Source: Zerene cesonia (lineage: Eukaryota > Arthropoda > Insecta > Lepidoptera > Pieridae). Taken from it: 64,000 nt of DNA. The notes below the pieces were generated by a model. The model had not been told where the DNA came from, ran no database searches, and worked only from the letters and a program-made list of their open reading frames with translations. The stretch covers positions 1,116,001 to 1,180,000 of the forward strand of contig NC_052102.1 of the NCBI RefSeq assembly GCF_012273895.1, in the 5' to 3' direction. How positions within the stretch are numbered: the stretch's first letter is position 1; each line of letters begins with the position of its first letter. Below are positions 46,386-59,145 of the stretch, in pieces. The position numbers and the translations under genes are program-made.

Positions 46386-47992
46386 GTGATCATTAAGAAC
46401 TAACCATGTTGTCCAAGGCATTTTTGATTTTGTATGTGAAAAAACTATTGACATTCGATAAGATATATACAAAGTTAGCTCTAAATGAATATTGGCAGAA
46501 AATACAGAAATTAAGAATACATGACCGCAACTAGGAAACAAGATCCAATGTACATCTAATAGTTACCTATTTTTTAATAAGATTTCAAATATATATTATT
46601 TTGTTAATACAATAGCAAATAATTTAATGTAAAGTATCCTCAGGCGACATTATTTATATCAACAGTTATTGTTTAAACATAGAATCTCTGAAATCTGTCA
46701 TTAAATGTTATTAAGCTGCATCTGTAAATGAAAACCGATTTAACAGGCCGCCATTTTTGGATTTTAAGATAGACTTTAATCGCTCTGTCGGCAGGCGGTT
46801 CTTCTTGACCTGTTTGAAACGTAATGGACAACACGTGTTGCTCATTTGTAAACATTCTTTGCAAATCGCACGTAAATGTTGCAGACTTAAGCTCTTTTAT
46901 CTAAATTATTGGAGCGAATAGAGAGCGAAACATTTGTTTTAAGAACATCATCGGTCTAATGAGATTCCACTGTCGATGTCTGTTTAGGCTGAATGGATCG
47001 TTGTCCTTCGCCCGTGTCCATTGCATTTGAAAGTTAAACAGTACTGCTATCATATATAATAAAATTAATGAATTTTACTACATAGGTAATATTATAAACA
47101 CAACTAACATACCTTTAAAAACATGATAAACGTTTAAATTATAAACTGAAGTTAAATAAATCATTTGGATTATGTTAAAAATTGTTTCTCAACACAAAAC
47201 ACTAAGTTTTTACAAACATATATTATATCTATTTAGAAGAAGTATAAAAAGCCGTTAAAAAGATATCTCAAATAACTTCCAAGAAGTGTCCGGGCGTGAT
47301 GAACGAATTCCCTTATTGCTAGTTGTATCTCTCGGAACGTAACTACTTCGTGACGATGACAAATTTCAAAGCGGACTCTGCAATTGATCTAGCAGTCCGC
47401 CCCGGCTTCTTTCGTTATTCTCGTGTATTATACCGTGTTATTCTATAGCAATCAGGGATCACCTACGATATACATATTCAACTGTGAAAGAATTTTTGAA
47501 ATCGGCCCAATAGTTCCTGAGATTAACATACAAATAAATGAATTCTTCAGCTTATGGAGCATATGAAACTGAAGAATTTATTTATTATTAAATTTTTGTT
47601 AGTACTTACTAGTAATATTTAATTATCTATGGTATGTAGGTATACTTCGGAGGCCAAGACTCACTTGAGGCATTGCGCCACTGTAGTAAGTAAAATATGT
47701 AGATATGTATGTATTAATCCAATGGACAGTGCAGTTCCAATTACTTACATGATTAATTTATTTATTGTTTTAGCCGATGAACCTAAAATATGAATAAAAA
47801 TTAATCTTATAGAGAAACAAGAGACTATTACAGATAATATTATAGACTATATACAAAGACACCCAGTTTTTAGGTCTGTGGGATAGCGCAAGTAAATTAA
47901 AAAAGAAAGATACTCCGCGAAGATTAAAACTGATTGAAATTATTACAATCTCTACTATCTTAATTGAAATTCTGCATTGTTTATGTTAAGAC

Positions 47993-48023
47993 ATGATGAA
48001 GCAATTGTTTCTTTACATTCTAT
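47993..48023 (+). CDS. Kazal-like gene exon 1: signal peptide
   Basis: ATG ATG start, encodes MMKQLFLYIL and the first base of Phe; donor GTGAGT, phase 1. Start chosen at the first of the two ATGs. Confidence 0.65.
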
Positions 48024-49903
48024 GTGAGTACAGCTTGAAAAATATTGTGTAACTTTCATCAAAAAATCCGTGGACAGATTCACAAAATGTCGAAAATTTT
48101 CATAATTGTTAATAATACGTCCTTATTGCGCAATAATTTAGTAAAGAAAAGAAAAACAACAGTACCAAAGACTTAGTTAAATGTTTTTTATGTAAAAAAC
48201 CCTTAAAGACACTGCATTCACTCATTATGAACAATAAGAAGTCAATCTCGTAATATTGTAATTCTAACAATTAACATCAATCCCTCAAAAATAATCTCTT
48301 CATACCTTATTTAAAAAACAATCCAAAATTTTCTTTATTATTTAATATTTATCTTTGTTGTTTTAATAGTTCTAGCAGTAAACGCACAGAAAACCAGAAA
48401 GCCCCTCCCCTTCCCCCACCTGACAGACTTTAAACTAGAAGATATGGACAAGCCTGTGTTTGTGTTCGAAGGCATGAACTATGACGAGCTGCCGCCAAAT
48501 CTGAAGAAGATCTACACGGACTGTGTCGCAGACTACATCAGATGTTCTAGACAATTGTGACGTAGATCCTACTAATATTATAAATGCGAAAGTTTGTAAG
48601 GATGTGTGTGTGTTTGTTGCACTTTCAAAAACTATTGAACCGATAGCAATGAAATTTGGTACGTAGATAGCTGAACAACTGGAATAACATATAGGTTAAC
48701 TTTTTATCCCAATATTCCTACGGGATACGGACTTTTTTATGGTTGTTTCTGCAGTCTCTCAGATTATCTCAAAGTTAAACATTTATTTATTCAATTAGAC
48801 TTCTTCTGAAATCACTTTTGAATCGTCATTTTTTGTCATATTTTTTTACCATTTTACTTTTACCACCGACTCCTTAAAGCTCGAAAATAAAAACATTACC
48901 ATTCTTTTTTTCTCTTTTACCATTCTACTGTCTAAAGATTGCCAATTAGAATTTACTGTGATGTCATGATGTGTGACGATCAACCTATAAATAGGACATT
49001 GTACTTAAATTTCTTAAGATATTTTATTCATCAACTGACTTCGAAAAAAATCGAAAAAAATTCGACTGTATTTTTGTGTTTGTTACATACCTCATGACTC
49101 TTTACTGGGTGAACTGATTTTTATGATTTTTTTTTATTTGAAAGCTAGCGCCTGCCATGTGGTCCGGTCCTATTTAAGTTTGGTCTAGTTCTTCTTTTAC
49201 CTCCTTCCTTCCTCCACAAATACATGTACTATTATTTATATTCCATACAGAGTCTACCACAATCCTATATGCGGTTACGATACATTCAGATGGAAATATC
49301 ACTACTTCCATAGTTACTGCGAACTCGAGTATCAAAACTGCGAGGACAAACATGTAAAAGATAGTAAGTTTCTTCACATGATCATAATGGATTAAGCAAA
49401 CTACGTTTTATATATTTTTATGTCATAGTCGCCTACCACCGTAAGCGCTACCACGGCCCATGAACATTTGGAGAGGCGTAAGGTCGTTTGCAGACCTTAC
49501 GCTTCTACAAATGGATTGTCGACTTTAAATTGTAAAGCGATTAAGAAAGGGTTGACGAGAGGAATAACAAAGGACTGGGACGGGTAAGAAAAAGGATATA
49601 TCATATGTTTTAAACTACGTTATTTTACCTGAGTATAAAATGTATTATCAGTAATGTATAGTCAGTAAGTAATACATTAATTTCACTTGCTTTTCTAATT
49701 GACGAGGAATGCGACATCTTGTCCAATTCAGACCCAGACTTACTTTTCTAGCCTCAAAGCAAAATTCCTTTAAAAAAAACCTATGAATTAACTAAATTTG
49801 TTGTTTTCCAGGAAGATACCACGTCATGGGAGAAGGGTTCAAATGCGAACTGCAAAGAAGATTTGGTGATGACACTGTTGTTATTGATAGGTTACTGAAA
49901 TAA
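47993..49903 (+). CDS. Small secreted six-cysteine Kazal-like protein (four exons)
   Basis: Four exons, 47993-48023, 48370-48556, 49251-49363 and 49812-49903, join in phase to about 140 residues. The N-terminus MMKQLFLYILFLAVNAQ is a good signal peptide with cleavage after about residue 17. The mature protein has an acidic/aromatic stretch (HLTDFKLEDMDKPVFVFEGM) and then six cysteines, in TDCVADYIRC, NPICGYD, SYCELEYQNC and GFKCELQ. NPICGYD...YCELEYQNC resembles the PVCGSDG...CELxxAxC core of Kazal inhibitors with a longer loop. Whether it inhibits a protease is unknown. AATAAA overlaps the stop (49899-49904) and recurs at 49944. It is nested on the opposite strand inside the 25-kb rau-like intron. 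Each exon is too short to stand out alone; the evidence is phase consistency, splice sites and the signal peptide. The weakest join is the GTGACG donor after 48556. Confidence 0.72.
48370..48556 (+). CDS. Kazal-like gene exon 2
   Basis: Acceptor TTGTTTTAATAG, phase 1 in and 2 out. It encodes LAVNAQKTRKPLPFPHLTDF through YTDCVADYIRCSRQ. The donor GTGACG is weak; unspliced, the frame stops at once (TTG TGA). An interspersed repeat starts 11 bp past the exon end. Confidence 0.7.
48568..48735 (-). repeat. Family A interspersed repeat, truncated
   Basis: Starts 11 bp downstream of the end of Kazal-like exon 2; it lacks the CCGCGGTTTCACCCGCG end. Confidence 0.8.
49251..49363 (+). CDS. Kazal-like gene exon 3: cysteine core
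   Basis: Acceptor TATTCCATACAG after a long pyrimidine-rich run, donor GTAAGT, phase 2 in and 1 out. It encodes VYHNPICGYDTFRWKYHYFH, SYCELEYQNC and EDKHVKD. Tyr and His are unusually frequent in the loop. Confidence 0.75.
49812..49903 (+). CDS. Kazal-like gene exon 4: C-terminus
   Basis: Acceptor TTGTTTTCCAG, phase 1. It encodes RYHVMGEGFKCELQRRFGDD and TVVIDRLLK, then TAA. The sixth cysteine is here. Confidence 0.75.
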
Positions 49904-49949
49904 AACAGTTTTGTATTTTGTTTATCCTGAGATTTGTGGTTGTAATAAA
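49899..49949 (+). terminator. Poly(A) signals of the Kazal-like gene
   Basis: AATAAA at 49899-49904 overlaps the stop codon, and a second AATAAA lies at 49944-49949, the more likely one because it leaves room for a short 3' UTR. Confidence 0.5.
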
Positions 49950-52900
49950 TTAGATTTAACAGTTGCTACTACATTACTTGGTACTCGACCTATAGAAATA
50001 TGTATGAGAAATTTTCTTACCTCCTCAGAGACAGCTTTATCTACTCATTAATTCTTACAATATTTCATACAAATATCACGCAAGAAATATTCATTATACT
50101 GGACTTTTATTAAGGTACCATGGGATTAGATTCTTTTATGCCTCTAAATAAAGACAAAAAATATTATGTAGATACATTAGGTTTATTATATCTTACAACT
50201 GATAGTCGAGCGACGAATTAATGACCGAAAAAGAGGTATATTCTTTTATCGGAAAAAAACTCTTTGGAATTTGTTTTTTCTCATTTTTTAACAAGATATT
50301 TGTACACTATACGTTGCTGTTGCAATATGACAATCGATTATGCACTCTTCATACACAGCAAGACCGGTTCGAGGAAATTAATCAAAAACGAAATCCGAAG
50401 GTTCGCGACATATTCTCGGAATAGTGATGTAAAGGTTATGTATAGACACCACAAGGTATTCCGCAATTTTTTGCTCAATGATTATAAATATAATGAAGAA
50501 AAGACTGAACCATTAACGCTAATTGAGGTCTCAATGATACTGTATGAAATTAATTTAATTAAGTAAGAGATATACCTGAATATTTCAAAGAATTATAAAT
50601 TAACAAACTAAGACTTGTGCTATATGTATGATGTTTTTTTAATTTATTTAAAACGTTTATATGGAGACGGAATTAGAAACAGAAATGTATACTTACGTCA
50701 CATAAAACATAATACCTACACTTTAAAAACAAATATTAGATCACAGCAAAGGAACGAAGTGAGGCAGAGATAGTCCATATCACTAATTTGTAAAATCTAT
50801 ACAGTTAATGCACAAGGAAAATATGAGATTTAAAGACCTTGCTGCATCATACTAAAATTACAATACCTATAGAAGCATGTGTAAAGTATTGACGAGTTTT
50901 AAAAGATTGCTATTTGAGTGCTAATTTAAAAATTTCTCTATTTGAAACGTGATAATTCCATACAATTAATTATTTATACATTTACAACCGTATAGAAGTC
51001 TTTGTATATTCTGCTTACACTTACAGGAGAATGTTTTCGTAAAGTAAAACCTATTATCGACAGTTAAATAAACGACATGCGGATTTGAAAGCAAGGCGCA
51101 AGGTCGTATGCGACATGATTTAAATTCCAAGTAAACGCAGTCCGCTGATGCTATGTTTTAGTAATACTAAAAGGAGAGAACAAACCACTTTAAGTCGAGC
51201 TTCCAGTTGTATAACACCTCGCAGTTATGTCGTATCAAATTATAATAGTCATCCGAAAATATATTTTCAAGCCAAAGGATTCCAGTTGTATAAATAAATG
51301 TTTGAGATTGAATCTGAGCTCAAATACATCGAAATGATTGTTTAATTATTACTTAAAAGTAAGTTTATAGTAACATCGTTTAAAACGTGACAGTTGCACA
51401 TTTTTTTCCAAATTGGAAAGAATTCATGACTGCTGGCTAAACTAATCTAAATAAAAAATGCATAAATCGAAGCAGTTTCAGAATTCACTTTCACTATAAC
51501 CGTCGATATCACAACATTCAAACATGGCGGAGTGATATGCGTGAAATGTCATTTTGACAGTGACGTCAGTAGAGGTTGCACTCGATACGTCATTCAATTC
51601 ATAATCTTATCACATGAAATTGTTGTTTCATCTCCGATAATCTCTTGGCATTTGATAGAGCGAAAGTTGTTTTGCATCCTATTTTATAATTGGTCAAGAG
51701 ATAATCAATAGATATCTTTGTGTTTTGAACAACGAATAAGTTTATACTTTTAATTGCAATGCCTATAATTCTATTGGAATTAAGTGCATAAATATAGGTT
51801 ATTTAAAATGTCCAAGGATCTTCTATTTTAAAAATATAGGGAATTAATTCGAAGTACCTATTTCAAATAAACCCGGTTCTTGTGAAATACAATCAAGGCC
51901 AATGAATGACGTACGACATTTTATAATAACTCATCAATATAAGCTTTTATAGTCATTTACTTTGATTTAACCCATTGCACATAATATATCATATATTTTG
52001 AAAGTTTTAAAAACAGTGATAATTTATTATTAATATTTTTTATGTCAATTAATACAATGGACTGCTCTCCATAAATTTAATTAATTACATATATTATATT
52101 TATTCACAATTCGAAGTATTAAATCCATCAAACTATTTAATATTTTAATATCATGTTCAAACTACCTTACATATTACAGGGAATATACCTACATTAATAA
52201 TATGACTCAATCAACTCATTATTTTTCAGCATTTGCCGATTCAAAAGCGCTTTTAAACGTAGTCTTGTTGAATAAATAAACGTTTTGAGTTTCGGTTTAA
52301 TCGAAATTTAGCGTTGATTTTATATTTAACTCCAAGATACACCTCACATCAATAAAATACGTGTAAAAACTCATTTTCCTATACAAATGAGTCACAAAAC
52401 CAATAAGGTTTCTCCATTCCTAAGAATTGTATGTCACCAAGGATACAGAGATTGTATCAATAAGTGATAATATTATATTATCGTATGAACAGTTCCGTAA
52501 ATAATAATAAATGTCGTACAAAAGGACATTTATATCATGGTTATATTCATTAGATGCATAACCTTTACAAGGAATAATTGAAACATTTTTTTTTAGATTT
52601 TGATGAAAACAAAGAGTAAATATAGAAGTGCTGGTGGCATAGAAACCCATCTAGTTACAATTATAATAGTAAAATCACCAATAATATATAATAGTATCTA
52701 GTCATATCAAAGGAGAAAAATATACAGATTAATCCACATAGTTCCCCCTTCTTGTACAAAATTTCATCCAAATCAGTTCAGTGGTTTGGATGAAGAAGAG
52801 AGATCGCACTCATCATATTAGTAGGGATGGTTGCACTTATAAAGACTATTGTCTAAATATATTATTAATTGACGATCCGTAGTTTTAGTGTTAAAACCCG

Positions 52901-54505
52901 TCTCCTAAAAGATCATTGTAAGAAGAATATAACTAATTGATAACTATGACTTCAACATTAAATTACATCAATACCAAAATCCGTACAATCAACTCTAACA
53001 ATAAACTATTAAAAAAAGATTCTACATTCAAACTTCAAATTTAGAACACGTAACATCTATTATGTCATTGGTGATAAGCTGTCATATCTGTAGAATGTCT
53101 AAATGTGAGCTGGGTTGATACAATTAGTTGTGAGAACAAACAATTTGTGGACTTCCGGGCGCCACGTTACTTCCTGTTAGCGCTCATTGATCTAAATTGA
53201 CCACGGAACGTAGGGCCCGTGCCCTGGGACAGTGAAGGGCTGGGTTATCGATATTTTATTGGGTGAGAAAGGTGCTACCAAGTTACCAGACTACTACATA
53301 AGCGATTGAACCGTATTTTTGAAAGAAGTTTGAATTTATCTACCTAACATTTATCAAATATATGTTAGAGATTATCTGTCAGAATCTGCTATACAATAGA
53401 TTTTAATTGAATCCTATATTCGTGTGCAATAAGCTTTTTATGTCGTGTATGTGCGAACGTATAACTGAGACTCATCGACTTATCAGCTGTTATCTGCAGA
53501 ATATTTTCGCCTTTTACCTCCCGGAGTCAACGTCTGGAGACGTGCCTGTGCCTAGACACCAGCGACCACACCGTATTTATGGCCCTGTATCTTATATAAA
53601 CATAATGCCAATAACATATAACCTACACTAAATCTAGTCGGGTAATTATAATAAAAATATAACATTAATCAATCGTCCAATGCGTTCTAGTGAAAGTTAT
53701 GTACTCAGGAAGGAATTAATCAATAATTAGTTAAAATACAAGTATCAGGATATGAACAACGGTTGATACCATTTCACCGATAAAACAAATGAAGCAGGAA
53801 ATGATTGTTTTTGCTTCGAGACATTATTTAGTGAGAGCACAGATTAAACACCGTATAGTCTATGGTCGTGAAAGTTACAGAGACAATGTCGTTTTGTTTG
53901 CGTTTATGTACTTTAATCACATTGGAAAAAAAGGAAAAATTTGTCCTTATTGCTTATTTTATTTTAGTATTGAGTATTTGATATAATCGATACTAAACAT
54001 ATGTACAGGTTCTGTAAAATCAAAGATTAGCATGTCACAAACTAACAAATTCACAAACTTAACCTCTTTTAAAGATCAGTATAGATATATGCCTTAAATT
54101 TAATTATTATTGCTAGTTCCAAACAAGTGTTTTTAAATGGATCACGCTCAAAAAAGGTGGCAGTTTATCCTACCTACATACGTACTCTATTTTATCGTAT
54201 CGCTTTTTGTATTTGTTTAAATATAAGTTATCAATCTATCAATACGTATTAAACTGATGAGCATCCTATAAGTTGGTTAATAGTTAATCGATAACTTGCA
54301 ATCGATTATAAAACAAATAGCTCATGGATGCTGGACAATTACGACCGTATACTCTGAAGTCAAACGAAGCCGCGGGTCGAAGTTTATCAAGTGTGCATTG
54401 TTGCGACCGTGAATGACATACATCAATTATTGTGCTAATTACGTATGTTATAATTATATATTTTAGTATTTACAAATACTTAATTTTTAATAATATCTGC
54501 AATGG

Positions 54506-54910
54506 ACCTTATGCCTCTCCAAATGTTCATGGCGGTGGTAGCGTTTACCATCAGGCGTCCCACCAGCTCCATTGCCGACTGTGACAAAAAAAAAAAAAAA
54601 ATACTTACTCTACTTTGAGTGTGAGAGTCGAGCACGCTTCGGCACGCATTGGGCCAGCTCGCGGGTACTACACCCCCAAATTAAATATGGATCATCGATT
54701 GATTGAAATCACGATCAGCGTGAAACAGTATCATGCTACTGAGTTTCGTTCGCTGAGTGGGGGAGCCGGAGGCCTATATCCTTTTCCTCGTCCTTCCTAG
54801 TTTATTCTTCCCTTCCCTTTATTCCTATCGTAAATCCTTTCTTTAGCATTTGCAGCACTACTGCATACTACTGCAAATTTTCATGACCGGTGGTGATCGC
54901 TTACTTAAAA
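54506..54910. repeat. Family E composite repeat with A run
   Basis: Contains ACCATCAGGCGTCCCACCAG followed by an A run (about 54586-54601), then a stretch with TTCGTTCGCTGAGTGGGGGA and a CTTCCC-rich segment. It accounts for the open frame here; not a gene. Confidence 0.6.
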
Positions 54911-55840
54911 AAAAACTCATGAGCAAGACTCACAGCAAGACTTGTCAATATATAATTTTGTTTAAACACTGATTGATGCACCTTCAAAATGGCAGACATA
55001 GACCAAAAATGGGACACACGGAAGGCACTGGCTTTCAAATAAAAAAAGTATCATCAAAATTATGAAAAAGGACTATTGAGGATATATAGGAAAAGATCAA
55101 CTAATTGGTGGATTGAAAAATTATTTATTATTGAATAATAAAACCAGACCTTGTTTTTTTAATCAATCAACGCTGTGTGTTACAATTAAAATAGTACATA
55201 CATTAAAGAGAACTTGTAATCAAATACTTCTCTAACAGAGCCTTTATCTAGGAAGAGTCATCATTGAAGTAAATAAAAGCAGAAGTTGTGAACCTTTTTA
55301 GACTAAATGTGCATGTATATTATAAAACCTATATTACTGAGAAAAGTATATATATCGTATGACATAATGATAATGATGCTGCACTGCTTAACGACTGTTT
55401 AAAAAAAACAATTCTTTCAGCTTAATTACAAACAATGACAGAGTAATAAAAGGTGAAAGCTTATATTTTTAGTATTTAGAAATAAATGAATCAATGAAAG
55501 TGGCTAGACTGGTTAGTATCTTTTAAAATTTTAAAAGTAAGGAATTATGGAACAAATAGTTAATTATTATGTAAAATAATAACATAATTAATGAGGAAAT
55601 TACACACTAGTGATTAGTAGATCGCTCGATGTTTTTGTATAGGTCCACGACCTCTGAATGCACCGCGATGCAAGTTCTAAGAAAAACAATGCTGATAACA
55701 TATCTCGGCTTACGAAATGTTTGTATTAACAACTGGACCACGCGGACATTAGATCGTGTCCATTTTATTGCTATTTTATCGAAAATACGATGGTTTTCAA
55801 ACAAACGCCTTCTTATGTTTTTTTTATACGTCCGAATGGA

Positions 55841-56080
55841 ATTGAGTGTTAATTAGAAACAGTAAGTACTTCCAGTAATCTGATGGCGCCTATTTTATAG
55901 TTCTGTGTTTGCCCGCACTGGAATTAGTACTTTTTTAAGACGGCTTCCTTCACCCCTAAATAAAATTGAGTGTTTATTAGGCGCAGTGCTACTTCCATTG
56001 ATGTGATGGCGCCTATTATATAGCTCTGTCTCTCCGCACTGGTACCACATTAGTACGATTTTAAGTCAGCATAGAACAGA
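55841..56080. repeat. Diverged tandem duplication, about 124-bp period
   Basis: Two copies start ATTGAGTGTT (55841 and 55965) and share TGATGGCGCCTATT, TATAG.TCTGT, CCGCACTGG and TTAGTAC blocks in the same order. Confidence 0.8.
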
Positions 56081-56751
56081 ATAATTGCAGTTTTGACACT
56101 TAGAACAAAAGAAAGCTACCGTTGAGTGAACAAAGTTTTTCAAATACTTAATCGCAATAAAACTCTTTTATTTTAGGTATTGAAAGTAACATGAACAACT
56201 AAGATGTTTTTAAATTTATAACACGTGTTGAACAACAATATAATTGTTCAAGAGATTTATAATATTAAGTATTCATGTGTACATACGGTTGTCAGCAAGC
56301 ACCCGATCGTGTACTGTTATAATATTTTATAACCCATGTTACATTATGCATTCAATAGCGTGACGGAGTTAATTTTAACACGTGCTATGAAGTTGTAGAT
56401 TTATAAGTGACTAGCGGTTCGTCCTAGCTTTGCGCGTGGTACATATAACATATAAAGCCTATAAATGCAGTTGTCCAACGGTGAAAGAGTTTTGAAATCG
56501 GTAATGTAGTTTTTGTTTGACAACGTTACAAACATACATACAATAACACAAATGTAGGAAACATTTGTGTTTTTATGATGTCTCTGTAATATGAGTTCTT
56601 CTATTATTATTTTATTAAATGTAGTTAAACTAAACTCAATCATACAACGACCTCTGTGTTGTGACTGAAATGTAAAACTTAGGAACTTTCATTATTCAGT
56701 ATCTTTGAATATTCTTACACATAATAAATATTAGTTTAAAAAAAACTAAAA

Positions 56752-56975
56752 AACACGCTTTAACAAAAATCATATTTTGCAAATTAAAAAATGGAATAAT
56801 TTTATCAAATTAGTGTATTGTCATCGGTCCTCAATAAATCTACAAAGTTTGAACGAAATCTGGCCGTTTAAAGTGGGTCAAAATCGCGCCCAAAGAAGTC
56901 GGTTACAAACAAACATACAAACAAACATACAAACAAACATACAGGTGAAGCTAATAAAAAGCGTGTAAAAATAGA
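56752..56975 (-). repeat. Family F interspersed repeat, inverted copy
   Basis: Minus-strand match to the 34.6-kb copy, including the expanded CAAA(C/T) array at the end. Confidence 0.75.
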
Positions 56976-57379
56976 AATTTAACTAGCTCTGGCTATGGAA
57001 GAAATAAACGTACATAAAAATATGAATTAATATGCACAACACCGTACGAATGAACCTTCAAAGTCGTGTCGTGGGTCTGCAAACAGTCGAAGTGAATCGC
57101 GGATGTGTGGCACTGACGTAATGGGAATATTTGAATGAGTTTGAATATGAATATTGTAATTATTTGTATAATATACACTTATAAATAAGTTTATTTATTG
57201 ATATATGAGAAATCCAGGGATACCCACCGAGTAATATTATAAATGGATGGAATATGGTAGACGTTTTCAGGATGAAATGCCGGATCTCATTTTGATAAGT
57301 GAACATAGAGATTAGAGATCGAATATAAGATTATGACGGAACAAAAAACGAACGGAGAAATACTCATATATAATATAAA

Positions 57380-57580
57380 CTAGCTGCGCCCCGCGGTTTC
57401 ACCCGCGTAAGTCCATTTCCCGTAGGAATATTGGGATAAAAAATTGCCTATATGTTATTCAAATTGTCCAGTTGTCTACGTACCAAATTTCATTGAAATC
57501 GGTTCAGTAGTTTTGGCGTGAAAGAGCAACAAACACACACACATCCTTACAAACTTTCGCATTTATAATATTAGGAGGAT
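57380..57580 (+). repeat. Family A interspersed repeat
   Basis: Nearly full-length, ends TTATAATATTAGGAGG. Confidence 0.85.
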
Positions 57581-57699
57581 AAAGTAGGATATTGCAAATT
57601 TATGAAAACAAAAGCAAGACCAGGATTTATAGTCACTAAGTTAACCCATCAACATAAAGTGCAATTATGAAATACCCACACTATCTCGATCGCTACTCG

Positions 57700-57790
57700 T
57701 TATGGGAATCGAACCTACGCTCTGAGCTCTCTGAGCACGTACTCTCATTAGACCAATCGCTAGAACAATAACCTCTACGCATCAGGCCTC
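57700..57790 (-). mobile_element. tRNA-derived SINE head or tRNA pseudogene
   Basis: On the minus strand, TAGCGATTGG (57762-57753, A-box-like) and a perfect B box GGTTCGATTCC (57715-57705) are 47 nt apart, as in a tRNA with internal Pol III promoter. A full cloverleaf with a 3' end is not clear, so a SINE head is more likely than a functional tRNA. Confidence 0.55.
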
Positions 57791-58942
57791 GTGGGAAAGT
57801 ATGTGCTCTTACTTTGTAGTGAAATAAACCTTATCACAAGCGAATAGAGGTTATAGATAAGTAGATAATTTATAAGAATTGTTTATTTAACACGTGATAA
57901 AAATGTTATATTTAATATTCATTTTATTTACTGTTCGATTTGAGATCAATTTGTTTAGCGTTGCGGCTGGCTTAGAATTTAATTTGCAGATTGAGATTTG
58001 TATTTGTCTCAAAACTTTAACAATTTAAGTAATTTTTGTTGTAATCAATTGTATCATGATAAAAAATATAGTTTTTTTTAGTAGCCAATAAATTTAAATT
58101 TCTAATATCTTTGATTTTCAATAAGATATACAAATTAATACAAATATGTCTTAAGTAATATTACCATAATTATATAACCAATTGTGTATGTGTGTATGTT
58201 TGCAATGTCGTCACACAAAAACTACTGGACCGATTTCAAAAATTCTTTCATAGTTACAAAGCTGCAACTCCTCAGAGTGACATACATTTGTACCACGGGC
58301 GAAGCCGGGGGTGGACCGCTAGTGAGAAGTATAAAGGCAATTTTTTACAACAATCCATTTGAACTGGCTACAAACTGTTGACCTTGGGAAAACTCGATTG
58401 TTCGACGTTGAATAAGAAAGCTCAGTTTTAAAAAATGTGTACTCATAGAATGCAGTTCTAATTATCGTATTGTTTGTACGTTATTAACAGTTTTAAATAG
58501 GCTTATATTTATAGATTTGATTCTGAAAGAGATAGAAAAATTATTTAATCTTTATTTCTGAAATAAGTTATCATTTAAAATATGTTACGAAAATTGTTTT
58601 CTGGTATGATTAAACTAATAATTAAGAGGCGATAAAACGTGTAATCAACGATCAAGTAATATAAATAACCTATCAGTAGGATTAAAATGAAAAAAATATT
58701 ATTTGAACCAAAAACACTACAGATATTGAGTTACATGAATTATGTAGGTACATTAGAGTTTTATAGTTTAATTTTTTTAAACAATGATCTCTGTGCTAGG
58801 TTTATATTAGATATGCATACGTCTGTTTAAATGCAGGTGCATTCTCAAAGATGATGGTATGGGTAATTGACACTAGCGAGAAGGTAGAAAACCAAGAGTC
58901 AGCTTAACGTGCTTTCTGCTTAAATATGCATCAAGTGTACAT

Positions 58943-59145
58943 CCTATTAATATTATAAATGCGAAAGTTTGTAAGTATGGATGTTTGGATGTTTGTTACT
59001 CTTTCACGTAAAAACTACTGAACCAATTGCAATGAAATTTGGTACGTAGAGAGCTGGATAACTGGAATAACATATAGGCAACTTTTTATTCCGATATTCC
59101 TACGGGATACGGACTTACGCGGGTGAAACCGCGGGGCACAGCTAG
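58943..59145 (-). repeat. Family A interspersed repeat
   Basis: Nearly full-length copy on the minus strand. Confidence 0.85.

Larger units (their letters stand above)
39353..47992. other. Part of the long rau-like intron
   Basis: AT-rich with family A copies (40274, 44830), family C (46189) and family B (about 47391-47527). Open frames here have no recognisable domain or splice context. Confidence 0.5.

Noticed and set aside
46396..46425. Signal-peptide-like start (MLSKAFLI) before a GTATGT donor
   Set aside because: Its phase (2) does not match the Kazal-like exon 2 acceptor, whereas the 47993 exon (phase 1) fits exactly.
50221..50566. Two overlapping frames of 67 and 100 codons
   Set aside because: AT-rich composition, mutually overlapping, no recognisable feature; just downstream of the Kazal-like gene but not linked to it by splice sites.
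53407..53631. 74-codon frame
   Set aside because: No ATG at its start and no recognisable domain; the GC-richer middle could be regulatory.
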